Source: Trichopria drosophilae (Eukaryota; Arthropoda; Insecta; Hymenoptera; Diapriidae). From it: a DNA stretch of 64,000 nt. The position numbers and the translations under genes are program-made. How positions within the stretch are numbered: position 1 is the stretch's first letter; every line of letters begins with the position of its first letter. Location of the stretch: the NCBI GenBank assembly GCA_030407085.1, contig CM059582.1:50057001-50121000 (forward strand), given 5' to 3'. Below are positions 11,501-22,006 of this stretch, piece after piece. The notes under the pieces were generated by a model, which was given only the letters and a program-made list of their open reading frames with translations, had not been told where the DNA came from and ran no database searches.

Positions 11501-14192
11501 GTATTGTTTCAGATGTCCGATTAAATTATTAATATAATTACATACTATTGCTCTAACAAAACTTATTATTAGGAAGAATTGATGTCGTTTGATTGTCTAT
11601 ATATACGTAAATAATACGCAGACTTTCAATGACTTTTGTACAATTATTAAAGTGATACCAACTAACGGAGAAGGTAGTTTAAAATTCACTAGATTCTAGG
11701 GACTTCCCCGATACGTATCGGAAATATTACTAAATAATGTTTGTCGAGTTTTCTTCACTTTAATTTTCACAATCTTTGTTGGATGTTGATGAAAAAAGGT
11801 ATCTTAAAGACGTCTTAACCAAATAATTACCTTTGAATACACATCATTCTATTTACAAACTTTAAAGTCATGGTTTTTAGTTCCAAACATGTGATTTGTA
11901 CAGGATAGACAATATACAGTACCATTCTCGAAATATTTCAAAATTGTAGTACTTTTGCGGAGAAATACTGCAGGAGAATTTCTGTACGAAATGATGGTTT
12001 ACTCTGCTTTGATGATTTTTGTAATTTTGTTCGATATTAAGTTAAAATCTACATTTATTCATCTACTCGACTTCGCTTATTCTTTGTTGTAGTATCGGTA
12101 AACTAATAGCAAACTACTGCTACTTTTAGTATTAAAATGCTTTCGTATTTCTCTCAGTATGCATGATAAACTACGTAATATTCACAGTAGGAATTTTGCT
12201 TTCGGTTCATCAGGATTTCTTATATAATTTGATACGATTTCACGCGTCTGTGTAATTCGAGAATTGGATTCATTCGACCTAACACAACAACATATCGAAT
12301 AGATACCTTCATTCATTGACTCTCCGCATTTAGTAAAAAACTAATGATATTATTTTGTATTTTTATTTTGTTATTTAAGCAGAATAAACGGATTGAAAGA
12401 CCCTTTACATTTATATTGTTTATACATAGATAGCGTTTGTTAGTCTTAGTAATTTCTTATGATATGCTTCAATTATTATTATAAAACAGCAATTATCTAG
12501 TGTATTGTATACAACCGATTTACGTTATTTCAAACAATTGAAAGGAGATGTACTTTGATGAAATTTTTTTCAATGCTGTTTTTTTCACAATTAAACTAAA
12601 AGAGCAAAGCGACTTAAGTTAGTATACATCTAAAATTAACGTTCACACCGGTAATAGAGTATTGACAAAAACAATTTTCTAGATGTGCTAGTCGTTTACT
12701 TGTTTTTTGTAGTTCGTGCATGTTTTTCTTTAATCAACTCTCAATGATCTGAACGCGCTATTTTTTGAAGCACATTAATCAGTTAATTGTACTTTTCATC
12801 GGCATTGCAAAAGCAAGAGTTTAGAAGTTCCTAAACATGACTTTTTTAAAGCCTATTTTTATAAATTAGTTAAATAATAAAAGCTTTTTGTTTTGAATAA
12901 GTTGATACCTGCAGCATTTTGAGTCATACCTTTTTTTATCAAAAGCAACACTCGTGATTTTAAAATTGTTTTAAAGTTTAGTTGTTGAATCCTCATGATT
13001 TTGAGCCAGACTTATTTTTTATATAACCATGAAGCGTAACAATGTCTGTAGTTAATACCCACGATGATAATAAAATTTTGGCATATATTATAGGTAAATT
13101 GCGAATGTTTATGAACAGCAATATGAAGAAAATCTATAAAATAGTGTTTGTAACTGCATTTTGAAGAAAATACTTTATTATCTAGGATTTATAATGCTAA
13201 GCCTCAAGCCTAAAATCACTAGTAATCGTTATATGAGAAAATCTGTGGAGTTACTCATATATACATTATTTTTTAATAAATTTTCACATTCTACTATTTA
13301 TAAATTCGTGGGGATAAAATCAAATTAAATTAAAATAAAACAACATTCGAAGAAACCAGTCTTCCTTGGTGCATGACCATACTTTATGTCAATTGACCAA
13401 TCAGTAGAAATCCGATCTGATCCCTACATTTTGGTTTTAATTAAGTTTTTTATTTCTAGTAAAAACTGAATCGTTCATTTATAAATAAATGTTAATATAT
13501 TATGACAGGGTGGTGCACCATCTCCAGTTCCTGTAGATGATCCAACAGTGCAGAACTACGCTCAGCTTGGGGTTCAACAATACTCTCAAGAATCAAGCAG
13601 TCCCAACGAACTGGTTCTAGTAAAAATAAAATCTGCCACGGTTCAAATTGTAGCCGGTACTCTGCACAAAATAGTGGTTCATATTGGCAGTAGTAATTGC
13701 GAGAAAGGAAAGAAAGACAACTGTGAGGTGAATAAAGCAGAAGGCCTCACTGAATGCACCATTAGTGTTTGGACTCGTGCTTGGATAAACGACGGTAAAC
13801 CGGAAATTACAAGCACTTGTGCTGAAAGTAAAATTATGGAAAAACGTCAAATCCCTGGAGGTGTAAATGAGGTTCCCGTAGACGATCCTGAAGTAAAACG
13901 TTACGCCGATCTTGGATTTCAAAAATATGTTACACAATCGACCAGCTCCAACGAGCCTATTCTAGTTAGAATAAAGTCAGCTACAGTACAAGTAGTCGCT
14001 GGTACTCTCCACAAGATTGTAATCCATGTCGGTGATAGTACTTGCGAGAAAGGTAAAAAAGATACGTGCCAACTGCAAAATGACAAAGAGGTCACTGAGT
14101 GCCTAATTAGTGTTTGGTCCAGACCATGGCTAGATAAGGGAAATCCGGAAATCACTATTACTTGCAGCGAAAAAAAAGTGAAGAATGAGTAA
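5428..14192 (+). CDS. Secreted protein with two cystatin domains (two exons)
   Basis: Predicted cysteine-protease inhibitor of the cystatin family. The coding exons are 5428-5508 and 13509-14192, joined in phase 0 for 254 residues. Residues 1-25 form a signal peptide, so the product should be secreted. Domain 1 has the Gly-Gly amino trunk (28-29), the inhibitory loop QIVAG (73-77) and four cysteines (91, 99, 110, 131). Domain 2 has Gly-Gly (144-145), QVVAG (188-192), the second-hairpin Pro-Trp (233-234) and four cysteines (206, 214, 225, 246). Spacing fits two disulfides per domain, as in type-2 cystatins. Domain 1 has Ala-Trp where Pro-Trp is usual. The linker contains Lys-Arg (139-140), which may be a processing site. 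The domains are highly similar, which points to an internal duplication. AATAAA at 14355-14360 is the likely polyadenylation signal. Family assignment is strong; the target protease is unknown. Confidence 0.88.
6854..6987. mobile_element. Short inverted-repeat element built from the word AGTGAAAA
   Basis: The ends GCAGTGAAAATTTAGCCA and GGCTCGGTTTTCACTGC are imperfect inverted repeats. Between them AGTGAAAA, GAGTGAAAA and their complements TTTTCACT or TTCACTTTCACT recur about eight times in both orientations. A further ACTGCAAAAAC at 6809, just outside, matches the ends of the element at 54.8-56.7 kb, so the true left edge could be there. No clear target duplication was seen. Confidence 0.5.
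7008..7142. repeat. Patch rich in AAGACAT / ATGTCTTA words
   Basis: AAGACATTAATGG, GTGTCTAAAG, TTTTAGACACC, ATGTCTTAGAA and TTTTTAATGTCTATA occur within about 135 bases in both orientations. The first and last (AAGACATTAA and TTAATGTCT) form an inverted pair and may be the ends. The same word recurs near 56.3 kb and 63.8 kb. Confidence 0.4.
9853..10176. mobile_element. Word-repeat block built from GTGCGTAAAGT and GGTGTAAAGT
   Basis: The block starts with ACACTGAAAAAAAATG. It then carries GTGCGTAAAG or its complement at least six times in about 170 bases, followed by a 126-base sub-element (10051-10176) with inverted ends CCTAACATGGGTGTAAAG and CTTTACACCCTTGTTAGG. The interior has further TTACGCA and TTTACACA variants. 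The long open frames on both strands are a by-product of this palindromic word and are not genes. The class is unknown; a non-autonomous DNA transposon is likely. Confidence 0.5.
10188..10817 (+). repeat. Dispersed repeat copy A
   Basis: This roughly 630-base segment matches the reverse complement of 20739-21698 over its whole length at clearly high similarity, apart from a 312-base block present only in the other copy. The segment begins ACTTGACAAATTCAA and ends CTTTTTTCAGTG. Its right half (10461-10812) is itself an inverted-repeat unit, with ends AAAAATTCTTAGTTGATTTG and the complement of that word. No coding capacity was seen. Confidence 0.65.
13509..14192 (+). CDS. Cystatin gene exon 2 (both cystatin domains)
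   Basis: The exon follows an acceptor ending ACAG at 13505-13508 and stays open for 227 codons to a TAA-type end at 14192. Both cystatin domains are encoded without an intron between them, so the internal duplication either post-dates intron loss or involved only exon sequence. The first residues, GGAPSPVPVDDP, recur in altered form at the start of domain 2, marking the duplicated unit of about 115 residues. Confidence 0.9.
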   Translation, partial: GGAPSPVPVDDPTVQNYAQLGVQQYSQESSSPNELVLVKIKSATVQIVAGTLHKIVVHIGSSNCEKGKKDNCEVNKAEGLTECTISVWTRAWINDGKPEITSTCAESKIMEKRQIPGGVNEVPVDDPEVKRYADLGFQKYVTQSTSSNEPILVRIKSATVQVVAGTLHKIVIHVGDSTCEKGKKDTCQLQNDKEVTECLISVWSRPWLDKGNPEITITCSEKKVKNE

Positions 14193-14407
14193 TGAGTGCA
14201 GTAACAGGAAGAGTTTGTGATACTTTTTACACATTTTAAGAACGTATACTTACATTGTGATTTTGTTACTTTAACTATTATTTATAAACTATTTTAGGTA
14301 TGACAAAATATATGTACTAAAATATATGTACAAAGTATTAAAATATGTACTTAGAATAAAACGATTACAAATCAAATCTTACAGTGACAGTGTTTTATTT
14401 TGATATA

Positions 14408-15609
14408 CACTACCGGCCAAAAGTTCGTGAACGCTATGAATTTTCCAGCTCGTCAAAAAATGTGTCGGATCTCCAAATCCTTTAACGATATTGAAAAAAC
14501 TCATAGGACATCTTTTGAAGTACATAAATAAAGCATCTAAGTGGTGCATTCGGTTTTACTTTAGACATTATTGTTTCTTAGCTGTCAAACATGGAAAATG
14601 ATGAATTTTTTAACTTTTTTCTTCCGAATTGTAACTCTGACAGCAAGTGTAACAAATTTCTCTGGCAATTGACAATTTTTTTATAAATTCTACATTTCAA
14701 GACCTTTAAAATCCATTTTGGAAAAAGTCGCTACGATTTTTTGTTCCAGAGTTATGATTTTTTGAAATTTTTTTATTTTACTCATTGAGACAGAAATCAT
14801 TGAAAAAAGGCCAAAAGTTCGTGAACATGCAGTTTATTCATGTTTCGCGGATCGCAGTGATTCGTACCTTTTAAAGATGATGCAAAATACTAAAATTAAT
14901 CGAAAAATACACTTTTTCAATGTTAACTATAATTCAAAACTCCAAGCTAAGATGGTATAAATAAATATTAACCCTTTATTGCTACAATTATAGTTTTCCA
15001 GTATTCTAAGTTCAGTATGGGTTCAATTAACTAAAACTGGGGAAAAACTTACATTAAGTCTATATTCAACGATTGTAGGTATTCTCTTTTGATTGGCGCA
15101 TGTTAAAATATCGTAAAACCACAAAAATATGATCATTTTTTTCGATTAAGTTTAAAAAACACGTTTTTTTCGGTGATGAATAAACTGCATGTTCACGAAC
15201 TTTTGGCCTTTTTTCAATGATTTCTGTCTCAATGAGTAAAATAAAAAAATTTCAAAAAATCATAACTCTGGAACAAAAAATCGTAGCGACTTTTTCCAAA
15301 ATGGATTTTAAAGGTCTTGAAATGTAGAATTTATAAAAAAATTGTCAATTGCCAGAGAAATTTGTTACACTTGCTGTCAGAGTTACAATTCGGAAGAAAA
15401 AAGTTAAAAAAATCATCATTTTCCGTGTTTGACAGCTAAGAAACAGTAATGTCTAAAGTAAAACCGAATGCACCACTTAGATGCTTTATTTATGTACTTC
15501 AAAAGATGTCCTATGAGTTTTTTCAATATCGTTAAAGGATTCGGAGATCCGACACATTTTTTGACGGGCTGGAAAATTCATAGCGTTCACGAACTTTTGG
15601 CCGGTAGTG
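14408..15609. mobile_element. Tc1-like non-autonomous element with long inverted repeats
   Basis: The element is 1202 bases long and flanked by TA on both sides. It starts CACTACCGGCCAAAAGTT and ends with the complement. The two arms of about 430 bases are near-identical inverted repeats around a loop of about 340 bases. Within each arm the terminal motif GGCCAAAAGTTCGTGAAC occurs twice in the same direction, once at the outer end and once at the inner end (14811 and mirrored near 15195). TA target sites and this IR/DR layout are characteristic of Tc1-like transposons. No transposase frame remains. Confidence 0.75.
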
Positions 15610-15611
15610 TA

Positions 15612-16840
15612 CTTGTAACAATCAATCGGTATTAGCTGCATTTAACAAAAAACGTTTACTTGCTGTTAGTATTGCAAATTGCAACGCTGATAAAAAGAGC
15701 AGTTTACTGTTTGTTTGGACTACAAGATGTATAGATTAAGTATTTGTATCAAGTGTCAACGACATGGCATTTCAATGAAATTTCGAAATGTCTCTTTGTG
15801 CAGTATGATAATGTTTTATAGATGCACTTCTTCCTATCTCTATGTCACCGAGTCATCAGTCGGAATATTTCCAAGTTAAGAAAAAGTGATTTCAAAATGT
15901 TTTATTAATTTTAATTTGTTTATAAATGTCTAATCAACTCTTTTAATTTGGGTTAAATGTTATTTTGTAATAGTTCATTTTAAAATTTGATTTTTTTTAT
16001 ATACAATACATATAGTTTATATAGTACCTATCAAAATCAGTTGTTTAAACTAACAACACTAACTAAATTAGCGATTTTATTTATATGAAACCCAAAAGTA
16101 ATAATCGCCGGATCTCTTTTGATAATCTCATTCTAATATATGTAAACGTGAAATTAACTATTAGAAAATATCGATCGAAATTATTCAAGATGACATAACA
16201 AATACTAAATGTATAATAAACAATATTTACCCTTCGCTCAGAGCATATTTTAAACATTTATGTAAATAATCCTGCCTTTATAATGTATTAATGACTTTGC
16301 ACTAACAAAGTAACAATTACTTATTAAATGTTATCGTTTTTAACATTACTGTAAACCCAGTAAATATTTCTGATTTTAGTCTGTCAGTGTTTGTTTTCCT
16401 TTCAATAATAAATGATATATTATAAATAATGTTTTGAAATGCCAACAAAATATTAAAATTGTTATCATAACATATTTTCAATGTCTAAATTTATTTATCC
16501 AATATGTTTACTACTTTAATTAGTACTGCAATAAAATATATTTTATCAACAAAAACTAAATTATTGATGATACATAGTTTGTTTTTAACACAAATTAAAT
16601 TTAACTAAACTATTTTAATTCTATTTTTTGTATTTTTGATAGTGATTGGAAAACAATATTAATAGAATTAGTATGTTCTTAATCGTTTAGCATTGAGAAC
16701 ATAATAATTTGAGTATGTTGTATCTTTGATATTGTGGTCTTTGTGATAGTTGGTACCTGTCCTGTAGAAATACTCGTCAATTTTATATATTATATTCGAT
16801 ACGAATTTAAAACTTTATTTTTAAACATTACATCCTAATA
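15612..16840. other. Intergenic DNA between the two cystatin-type genes
   Basis: AT-rich sequence without recognised genes. A TTATATATTA at 16783-16792, about 55 bases before the next start codon, is a possible TATA element for the downstream gene. Confidence 0.4.
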
Positions 16841-16900
16841 ATGATAATCATGTTGATTTTATGTCTGGTGTGTACATTTCTATTTGGAGTAAACACAGAG
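16841..16900 (+). CDS. Cystatin-like gene exon 1 (signal peptide)
   Basis: The exon encodes 20 residues, MIIMLILCLVCTFLFGVNTE, and ends at a consensus donor GTAAGT (16901-16906). The phase-0 break directly after the signal peptide matches the upstream cystatin gene. Confidence 0.72.
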
Positions 16901-18010
16901 GTAAGTTTAGTATCTACTAAATGTAAACACGGGTTATTTTCATATTGTGATGAATGCTATTCAATTTTCATTACAAATTTCTTAAACATACATTGTCAAA
17001 TATAGAAATTACCCTAATAATAATACAATCTTTTAATATTTAAAGTAAATTAAATTTAAAACAATTTATACAATTTATTAATTGCAGACTTTTATTTAAA
17101 CATCATATCTGAATCTTCTGAATTAATGTAGATATAAAGTTTAATTATGTCATATTTCCATTTTCAAAATGAAATAATAATTAGATTTATGCTTTATATA
17201 AAGTAAATATTAATTTAATTTAAGTTAACCTTACGGATTAATGTTTATTAGAATACAGAATTTATTATAAATATTAAAAACATTACATTCCCCATTATTA
17301 AAATGTACCACAAAATGATTAATATTGACAGGTAAGAAAATATTGAGTTACCACACAAACCGATACAAGTTTTGATGTTTGATTTTTCGTGTTTATTCTT
17401 TCAGTATGGAAAACTATATGACATTCCTGAAAACGATCCAAACGTGTTAAGGTTGGTTAATGAAGCTGTTGAAAAATATACTGACCAAAGAACGGGTCAG
17501 AAGCCAGATAAAGTTTTTTTCAGAATACAAGATGCAAAGCAAGGCTTCAATTTTGGTGCGACGTATCAAATTAAAATTAAAATGGAGACAACATCTAAAT
17601 CAGGGCTACGTGCGGCCAAACAATGTATTATCAATGCTCTGGACAAGTCTGAATTTCACCCACTTATTAATATTACATGTGAAGATGAGAAAAATCGGAG
17701 ACCCATTGTCACTCTAAATCCTTTAGTTCAAGAAATGGCTGCGCTTGGTTTCCAGAAGTATTTTCAACAGACAAGCATTAAACAAGACGTTTTCTTTAAA
17801 CGACTTAATGCCACAATACGTCGCATTGGAAAAGATGACTTTTATAATATTTACATTCAGATAAGTTCTAGGGATAAAGTCATGAAAGAAAAATATATCG
17901 AAGATTGTCTAGTGCAAGGGAGAAAACATGCTAAGCACAAACCAACAGTGATTATTGAATGCTTCGGCAATAATACTGACAACGAACTATGCGAAAACGC
18001 AATTGATTGA
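16841..18010 (+). CDS. Secreted cystatin-like protein, inhibitory loops lost (two exons)
   Basis: The exons 16841-16900 and 17405-18010 join in phase 0 for 221 residues. Residues 1-18 are a strong hydrophobic signal peptide. The mature part aligns by layout with the neighbouring two-domain cystatin: an NDPNVLRLVNEAVEKYTDQ helix at 30-48, a second-domain helix of the type VQEMAALGFQKYFQQT, and a cysteine near the end of each domain (...ITCEDE, ...IECFG). The diagnostic QxVxG loop is not conserved: the first domain has QGFNFG (66-71) and the second has RRIGK. Only single late cysteine pairs remain. Three Asn-X-Ser/Thr sites are present (NIT, NAT, NNT). It is probably a diverged paralogue that no longer inhibits papain-type proteases in the usual way; another ligand role is possible. 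AATAAA lies at 18272-18277. Confidence 0.72.
17405..18010 (+). CDS. Cystatin-like gene exon 2 (two diverged domains)
   Basis: The exon follows the acceptor TTCTTTCAG ending at 17404 and is open for 201 codons to the TGA at 18008-18010. It encodes both diverged cystatin-like domains. The preceding intron is only 504 bases, against 8.0 kb in the upstream paralogue. Confidence 0.72.
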   Translation, partial: YGKLYDIPENDPNVLRLVNEAVEKYTDQRTGQKPDKVFFRIQDAKQGFNFGATYQIKIKMETTSKSGLRAAKQCIINALDKSEFHPLINITCEDEKNRRPIVTLNPLVQEMAALGFQKYFQQTSIKQDVFFKRLNATIRRIGKDDFYNIYIQISSRDKVMKEKYIEDCLVQGRKHAKHKPTVIIECFGNNTDNELCENAID

Positions 18011-20444
18011 TAAATGAATACTAAACACAATAGTTTACAAGTGATTTAATGAATAATCAGCGAAAAAGAAGCCATCATTCCACACTTAAAGTTGCGAGAG
18101 GGAGAGATACTAAGAGAACTATTATATGATATTAATTAAATTATTTGTATTTAAAAAATGAATTTTAGTTAACTATTTATTTTTGATATATTATTAATTT
18201 ATTACAAAATATGTAACTTACTGTAAATAATATGTTATTCAAATTATGTTTATTTCGTGCATTTTTTAAAAAATAAATACCTTTTTGAAGAGAAAGTCAT
18301 ACACCTTTTCTATTAAGCAAGTCTGATCGCTCTCAAGATTGAGAATATGTTAAAAACTTGCCTAATTTGTTAAAAGATACATCTCTATTTTAGACAAGTC
18401 AACCTTTTAACGCCGAGTCGGACATTTTTTTTTGCGTTTGCAACATTATATTGCTACTAGGAAAAAAAAATGTGAGAACCACCATTTGCATATTGAACCT
18501 CGCCCTTTCTGAACCTGCTAACAAAATTGCAAAGCAATGTAATATTTAAAAAAAGTTACAGTCATTGTTTCGAAGAAAAAAAAAACGTTTCACAATTTCG
18601 TGTTTCATAAATGATTTTTTTATATAGCGAGTAATAGAGCAAGGTTTACCTTAACAAATCGGCCGGGATATCTAAGCGAGTGAAGCGCATTTTTAAAAGT
18701 CATTAACAAAAGTTATTTAAAAAAATCATTTTTAGACATTTCACATTTTTTAAGAACTACAGTGCTTTTTGTCTTCAATAATAGCATCCAACTACCTTAA
18801 ATAAATAGTAGTAACTACATTAAATAATAGAGTTAAATAAAATAAATTTTCATTTACAATTTTTAATTCAGGAACGGTATTATTATCTATCATTTTTTAT
18901 TTATGAAACCAGAAATATTTAAGCTTTTACTAAAACATGATATTCATAAGGAAATAAATGTTATTACTATTGTAATTTGAATTAAAAATGAAATAATGAG
19001 AAATGCTCAACTAATTGTTGTAGTATGGATTGAGTAAAGCATGTTTACAATTCTAAAAATCTATACATTTATTTTTTGCATTATTTTTTATTTTGAAATT
19101 TTACAGTATTATCAGTTTCATGCACGCAATTTAAAAGTACGTATAATCTGGCACAGATCGCCGCAAGCTAAATACACCAATTTGAAATGAGAGCTTCCAG
19201 TTTCAATATCCCTCATTTAGGGTGGATTTACATGTGCGCTTGAGTGGCTTCGATTTCAAAGATTTTAAGGGGACTGACGGTTCCTGTATTTTGTGACATA
19301 CGTACCTGTAAACTGTAGGGGAATTGATATTCTCTGTGCATTCCAGCGCAATTCCCCAATACGCTTAGAAAGAATGTTTTAGGAAATCAACGTCAGAACG
19401 ATCGTTATATGTCAATTCACTGGAAATTGAGTAGCATATTTGAGGGTGGATATCTCAATTGATTCGAAATTTTTTCAGTAAAAAGTTTTGAAAGAAGGAA
19501 AAAAGGAAAAATGTAAAGAAATTTGAAAGGGAAAAAATGAAATATTTCACAATTTTAAATGCTTAATTTTATTTTCTTATATATTTTCCAGGCAGCCAAA
19601 ACTTTCCTGAACGCTATATGCTGTCATAATGCCGAAAACTTATTGAATATGTTTTCAACAAACTATGAGCAAGGTTAGTGAGCTATTTCCCTTTAGAAAC
19701 ATGTTTTATTTCTTCAGGCAATGCCATTCAACTGCTGTGAAAATGCTGTGATTTTTCTTGCTAAAATTGTATAAAGATGTCCAAAACATTAAGTCCGTGA
19801 GTTTCAAAAGTTTTTATACCTTAAATGCCAACAGAGACCACTGTTTTATCTATCCTTGAATTTTAAGCTGTGTATTTCTGCAGCATGGTATACATCATTC
19901 CTCACATCTCATATCAGAAAGTTATTGTTCATTCCACCCATATAGCTAATCACATCACGCAGACTATGTAGCATATTGTTTTCTGAAGTTTTCTTATATG
20001 GGCAAATAGAGAAATAGGCAACAGAACATTTTTAGCAGATTTTTTTTCCGTAGGAGAATTGTAAAAATGTTACTAAAACGTTAATTAGGCTTCAAATGTA
20101 AATTAAATTATACTCATTTTGACGTTTTTTATTGTCGATGAGTATTCTACTATTTTTTGGTATGCTCTTTCCAAATCCAGACCTAGTTTTCGTGTTGTTG
20201 ACTGACCTAGTGTCGTTTTTTTAAATATGGCTTTTGAAAATTGAAAAAATACGGAAAAAAACGAAAAATTTTTTCTCTCTTCCGATAATCAATCCCGAGT
20301 GAGCTGTTCCTATGGATCTTGTCGACTAATTGGACAAATAAATGGCTGACATTTTTACACTTGTGAAATTCAATATGGCTGACGCATAATACCGAAAAGT
20401 TGACATTTTCCTGACATAATTTCAAAGTTATTGATAAAATGGCT
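18011..20444. other. Intergenic DNA downstream of the cystatin-type genes
   Basis: No gene was recognised. One 82-base open stretch at 19592-19673 sits between a pyrimidine-rich TTTTCCAG acceptor and a GTTAGT donor and could be a small exon, but nothing joins to it. The rest is AT-rich. Confidence 0.4.
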
Positions 20445-20645
20445 TGGCTGTATCCCGTACGGAAAAAATATAGATGCCGGATATATCCTGATTCAGTGAG
20501 GATATATTTCGGCAAAAAGTACACTATCCAAGATATATGCCAAATATATCTTGGATATAACCGGCTATATGTTACATCTATCTTATATATTTCCAATTTA
20601 TATTTCTGGATATATCTTCGGATATATTCTGTTTTCTGTGCGGGA
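20445..20645. mobile_element. Short inverted-repeat element built from GGATATATC
   Basis: The ends TCCCGTACGGAAAA and TTTTCTGTGCGGGA are imperfect inverted repeats. The interior consists of GGATATATCCTG, GAGGATATATTTCGG, CCAAGATATATG, TATCTTGGATATAACCGG, GGATATATC and GGATATATTC, all variants of one near-palindrome in both orientations. The overlapping open frames on both strands reflect this symmetry. Confidence 0.5.
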
Positions 20646-20738
20646 TGGGAACTGTAATTTAGTGACATCAGTAATCATTAAAATGAATGTATGGATCATG
20701 TGTACATGGTCATTTTTCTCACGTTCCACGCGTACGAA

Positions 20739-21698
20739 CACTGAAAAAAAATTCTTAATTGATTTCACTACTTTTTAACTATAGTTAAAAATAACCGGCT
20801 AAATAAGCCGAAAAATCCGCAGATTCTACCAATTTTATCCTATAGGGATAGCTGTTGGAATTCCGTTAGGGATAGCCGATAATTTCAGCTAAATTTACTG
20901 AAAAAGTCCGCAAATTTAGCGGAACAAATCTGCTAATGTAGCGGAAATTTAGAGCTAAGCGCGAATTGAGTAGGGTTAAGGCTACATTAGCGGAATCAAA
21001 ACAGCTAAAATTGCATATATTTTCGGCAATTCCAGCCGAAAATTTTAGCTGATATGAATCAGCTAATCCAGCGGAGTCATTTTTCTCCGTGTACTGAAAG
21101 TATTTCAATAAGTCCTCAACGGAATTTTATAGGTTATAGTTACCATAAAGGAGTTAAATCAACAAACAATATAGTTATGAAAACGACATTTTGGCAGTTA
21201 ATTCTACTACAGTTGAGAAAACAGTTTTTAGAATCTAACTACCTAGTACTATAAAAACTATTCAACATGCTGACGCGATATATTTTTAATTGCATTTAGC
21301 AGAATTACATTTTTAGTTGATTTATTAACTTCTTAACGGTAGTAACTGCAACTTAGAAAAATTTCTTGAAGCGTATCGAAATACTCTGCGTAATTAAAAA
21401 GAAGTCAAATCAACTAAGAATTTTTCTGGAAATTTCTTTTAGTGGACTTATTTTTAGTGCAGCTATTGGCGGTTTGTTTTTTATTATATCAGTGCATGCG
21501 TTTTTGAGTTTTATGCATATTATCGCATTTCTTAATTTAAATTAATCGGAATACTTTTTCGTTTACTGGGTAAATAATATCAACTTAAGTAAAAATAGTA
21601 AAATTAATAACATCAACAACTTTATACTAACAAAAAAAAGTATTTCTTTTAACTACTCTCTACTCAACTTCTCAATGGTACTTGAATTTGTCAAGTAA
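20739..21698 (-). repeat. Dispersed repeat copy B, carrying a nested insertion
   Basis: Reverse-complement counterpart of 10188-10817. It begins CACTGAAAAAAAATTC and ends TTTGTCAAGTAAA. It is colinear with copy A except for a 312-base block at 20782-21093, described separately. Confidence 0.65.
20782..21093. mobile_element. Inserted word-repeat element built from TTAGCGGA / AGCTAAATT
   Basis: The block interrupts dispersed repeat B between AACTA and CTGAAAGTATTTC; these two are directly adjacent in copy A. Its interior repeats AGCTAAATT, AATTTAGCGGA, GGCTACATTAGCGG, CAGCTAAAATTG and AATTTTAGCTGA in both orientations. The right end reads (on the minus strand) ACACGGAGAAAAATGACTCC; the left end TAGTTAAAAATAACCGGC is only weakly inverted to it. 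The TA at both junctions fits a TA target duplication. Confidence 0.6.
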
Positions 21699-21819
21699 AT
21701 TTTCTTTAATATGCTAACAGGGAAACAAAGGAAATTGAGTGAAAATCATACAAAAAATTGCTTTTTATTTAAGTAATATGAGATTATAAATGAACGATGA
21801 TGAGTTTAGATATCCACAA

Positions 21820-22006
21820 ACGATGATAATTATTACATAAATAAATGTGACATTCAATAAAAATGAAATTTGTCGAGTCAAACAAAATCTGAATAAAAAA
21901 TAATCTATAAGATCCAACTCTCGAAAGGTTTTCGAGAATAGTAATAATTACAATTGGTAAAATAAATGTTTATTTTCACATTTATTTATGTAATAATTAT
22001 CATCGT
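21820..22006. mobile_element. 187-bp MITE with 30-bp perfect terminal inverted repeats
   Basis: The left end begins ACGATGATAATTATTACATA at 21820. The right end is its complement, finishing TATCATCGT at 22006, and about 30 bases match without mismatch. The interior shows no coding. Superfamily unknown. Confidence 0.65.

Larger units (their letters stand above)
5509..13508 (+). other. 8.0 kb intron of the two-domain cystatin gene
   Basis: The intron is bounded by GTAAGT and CAG. It holds no recognisable gene. It contains the word-repeat elements near 6.85 and 9.85 kb, a GTCTTA-rich patch near 7.05 kb and one copy of a dispersed repeat at 10.19-10.82 kb. The rest is AT-rich unique-looking sequence. 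Confidence 0.7.

Noticed and set aside
13617..14155. Antisense open frames opposite the cystatin exon
   Set aside because: They mirror the strong codon structure of the real gene on the plus strand and have no motifs of their own.
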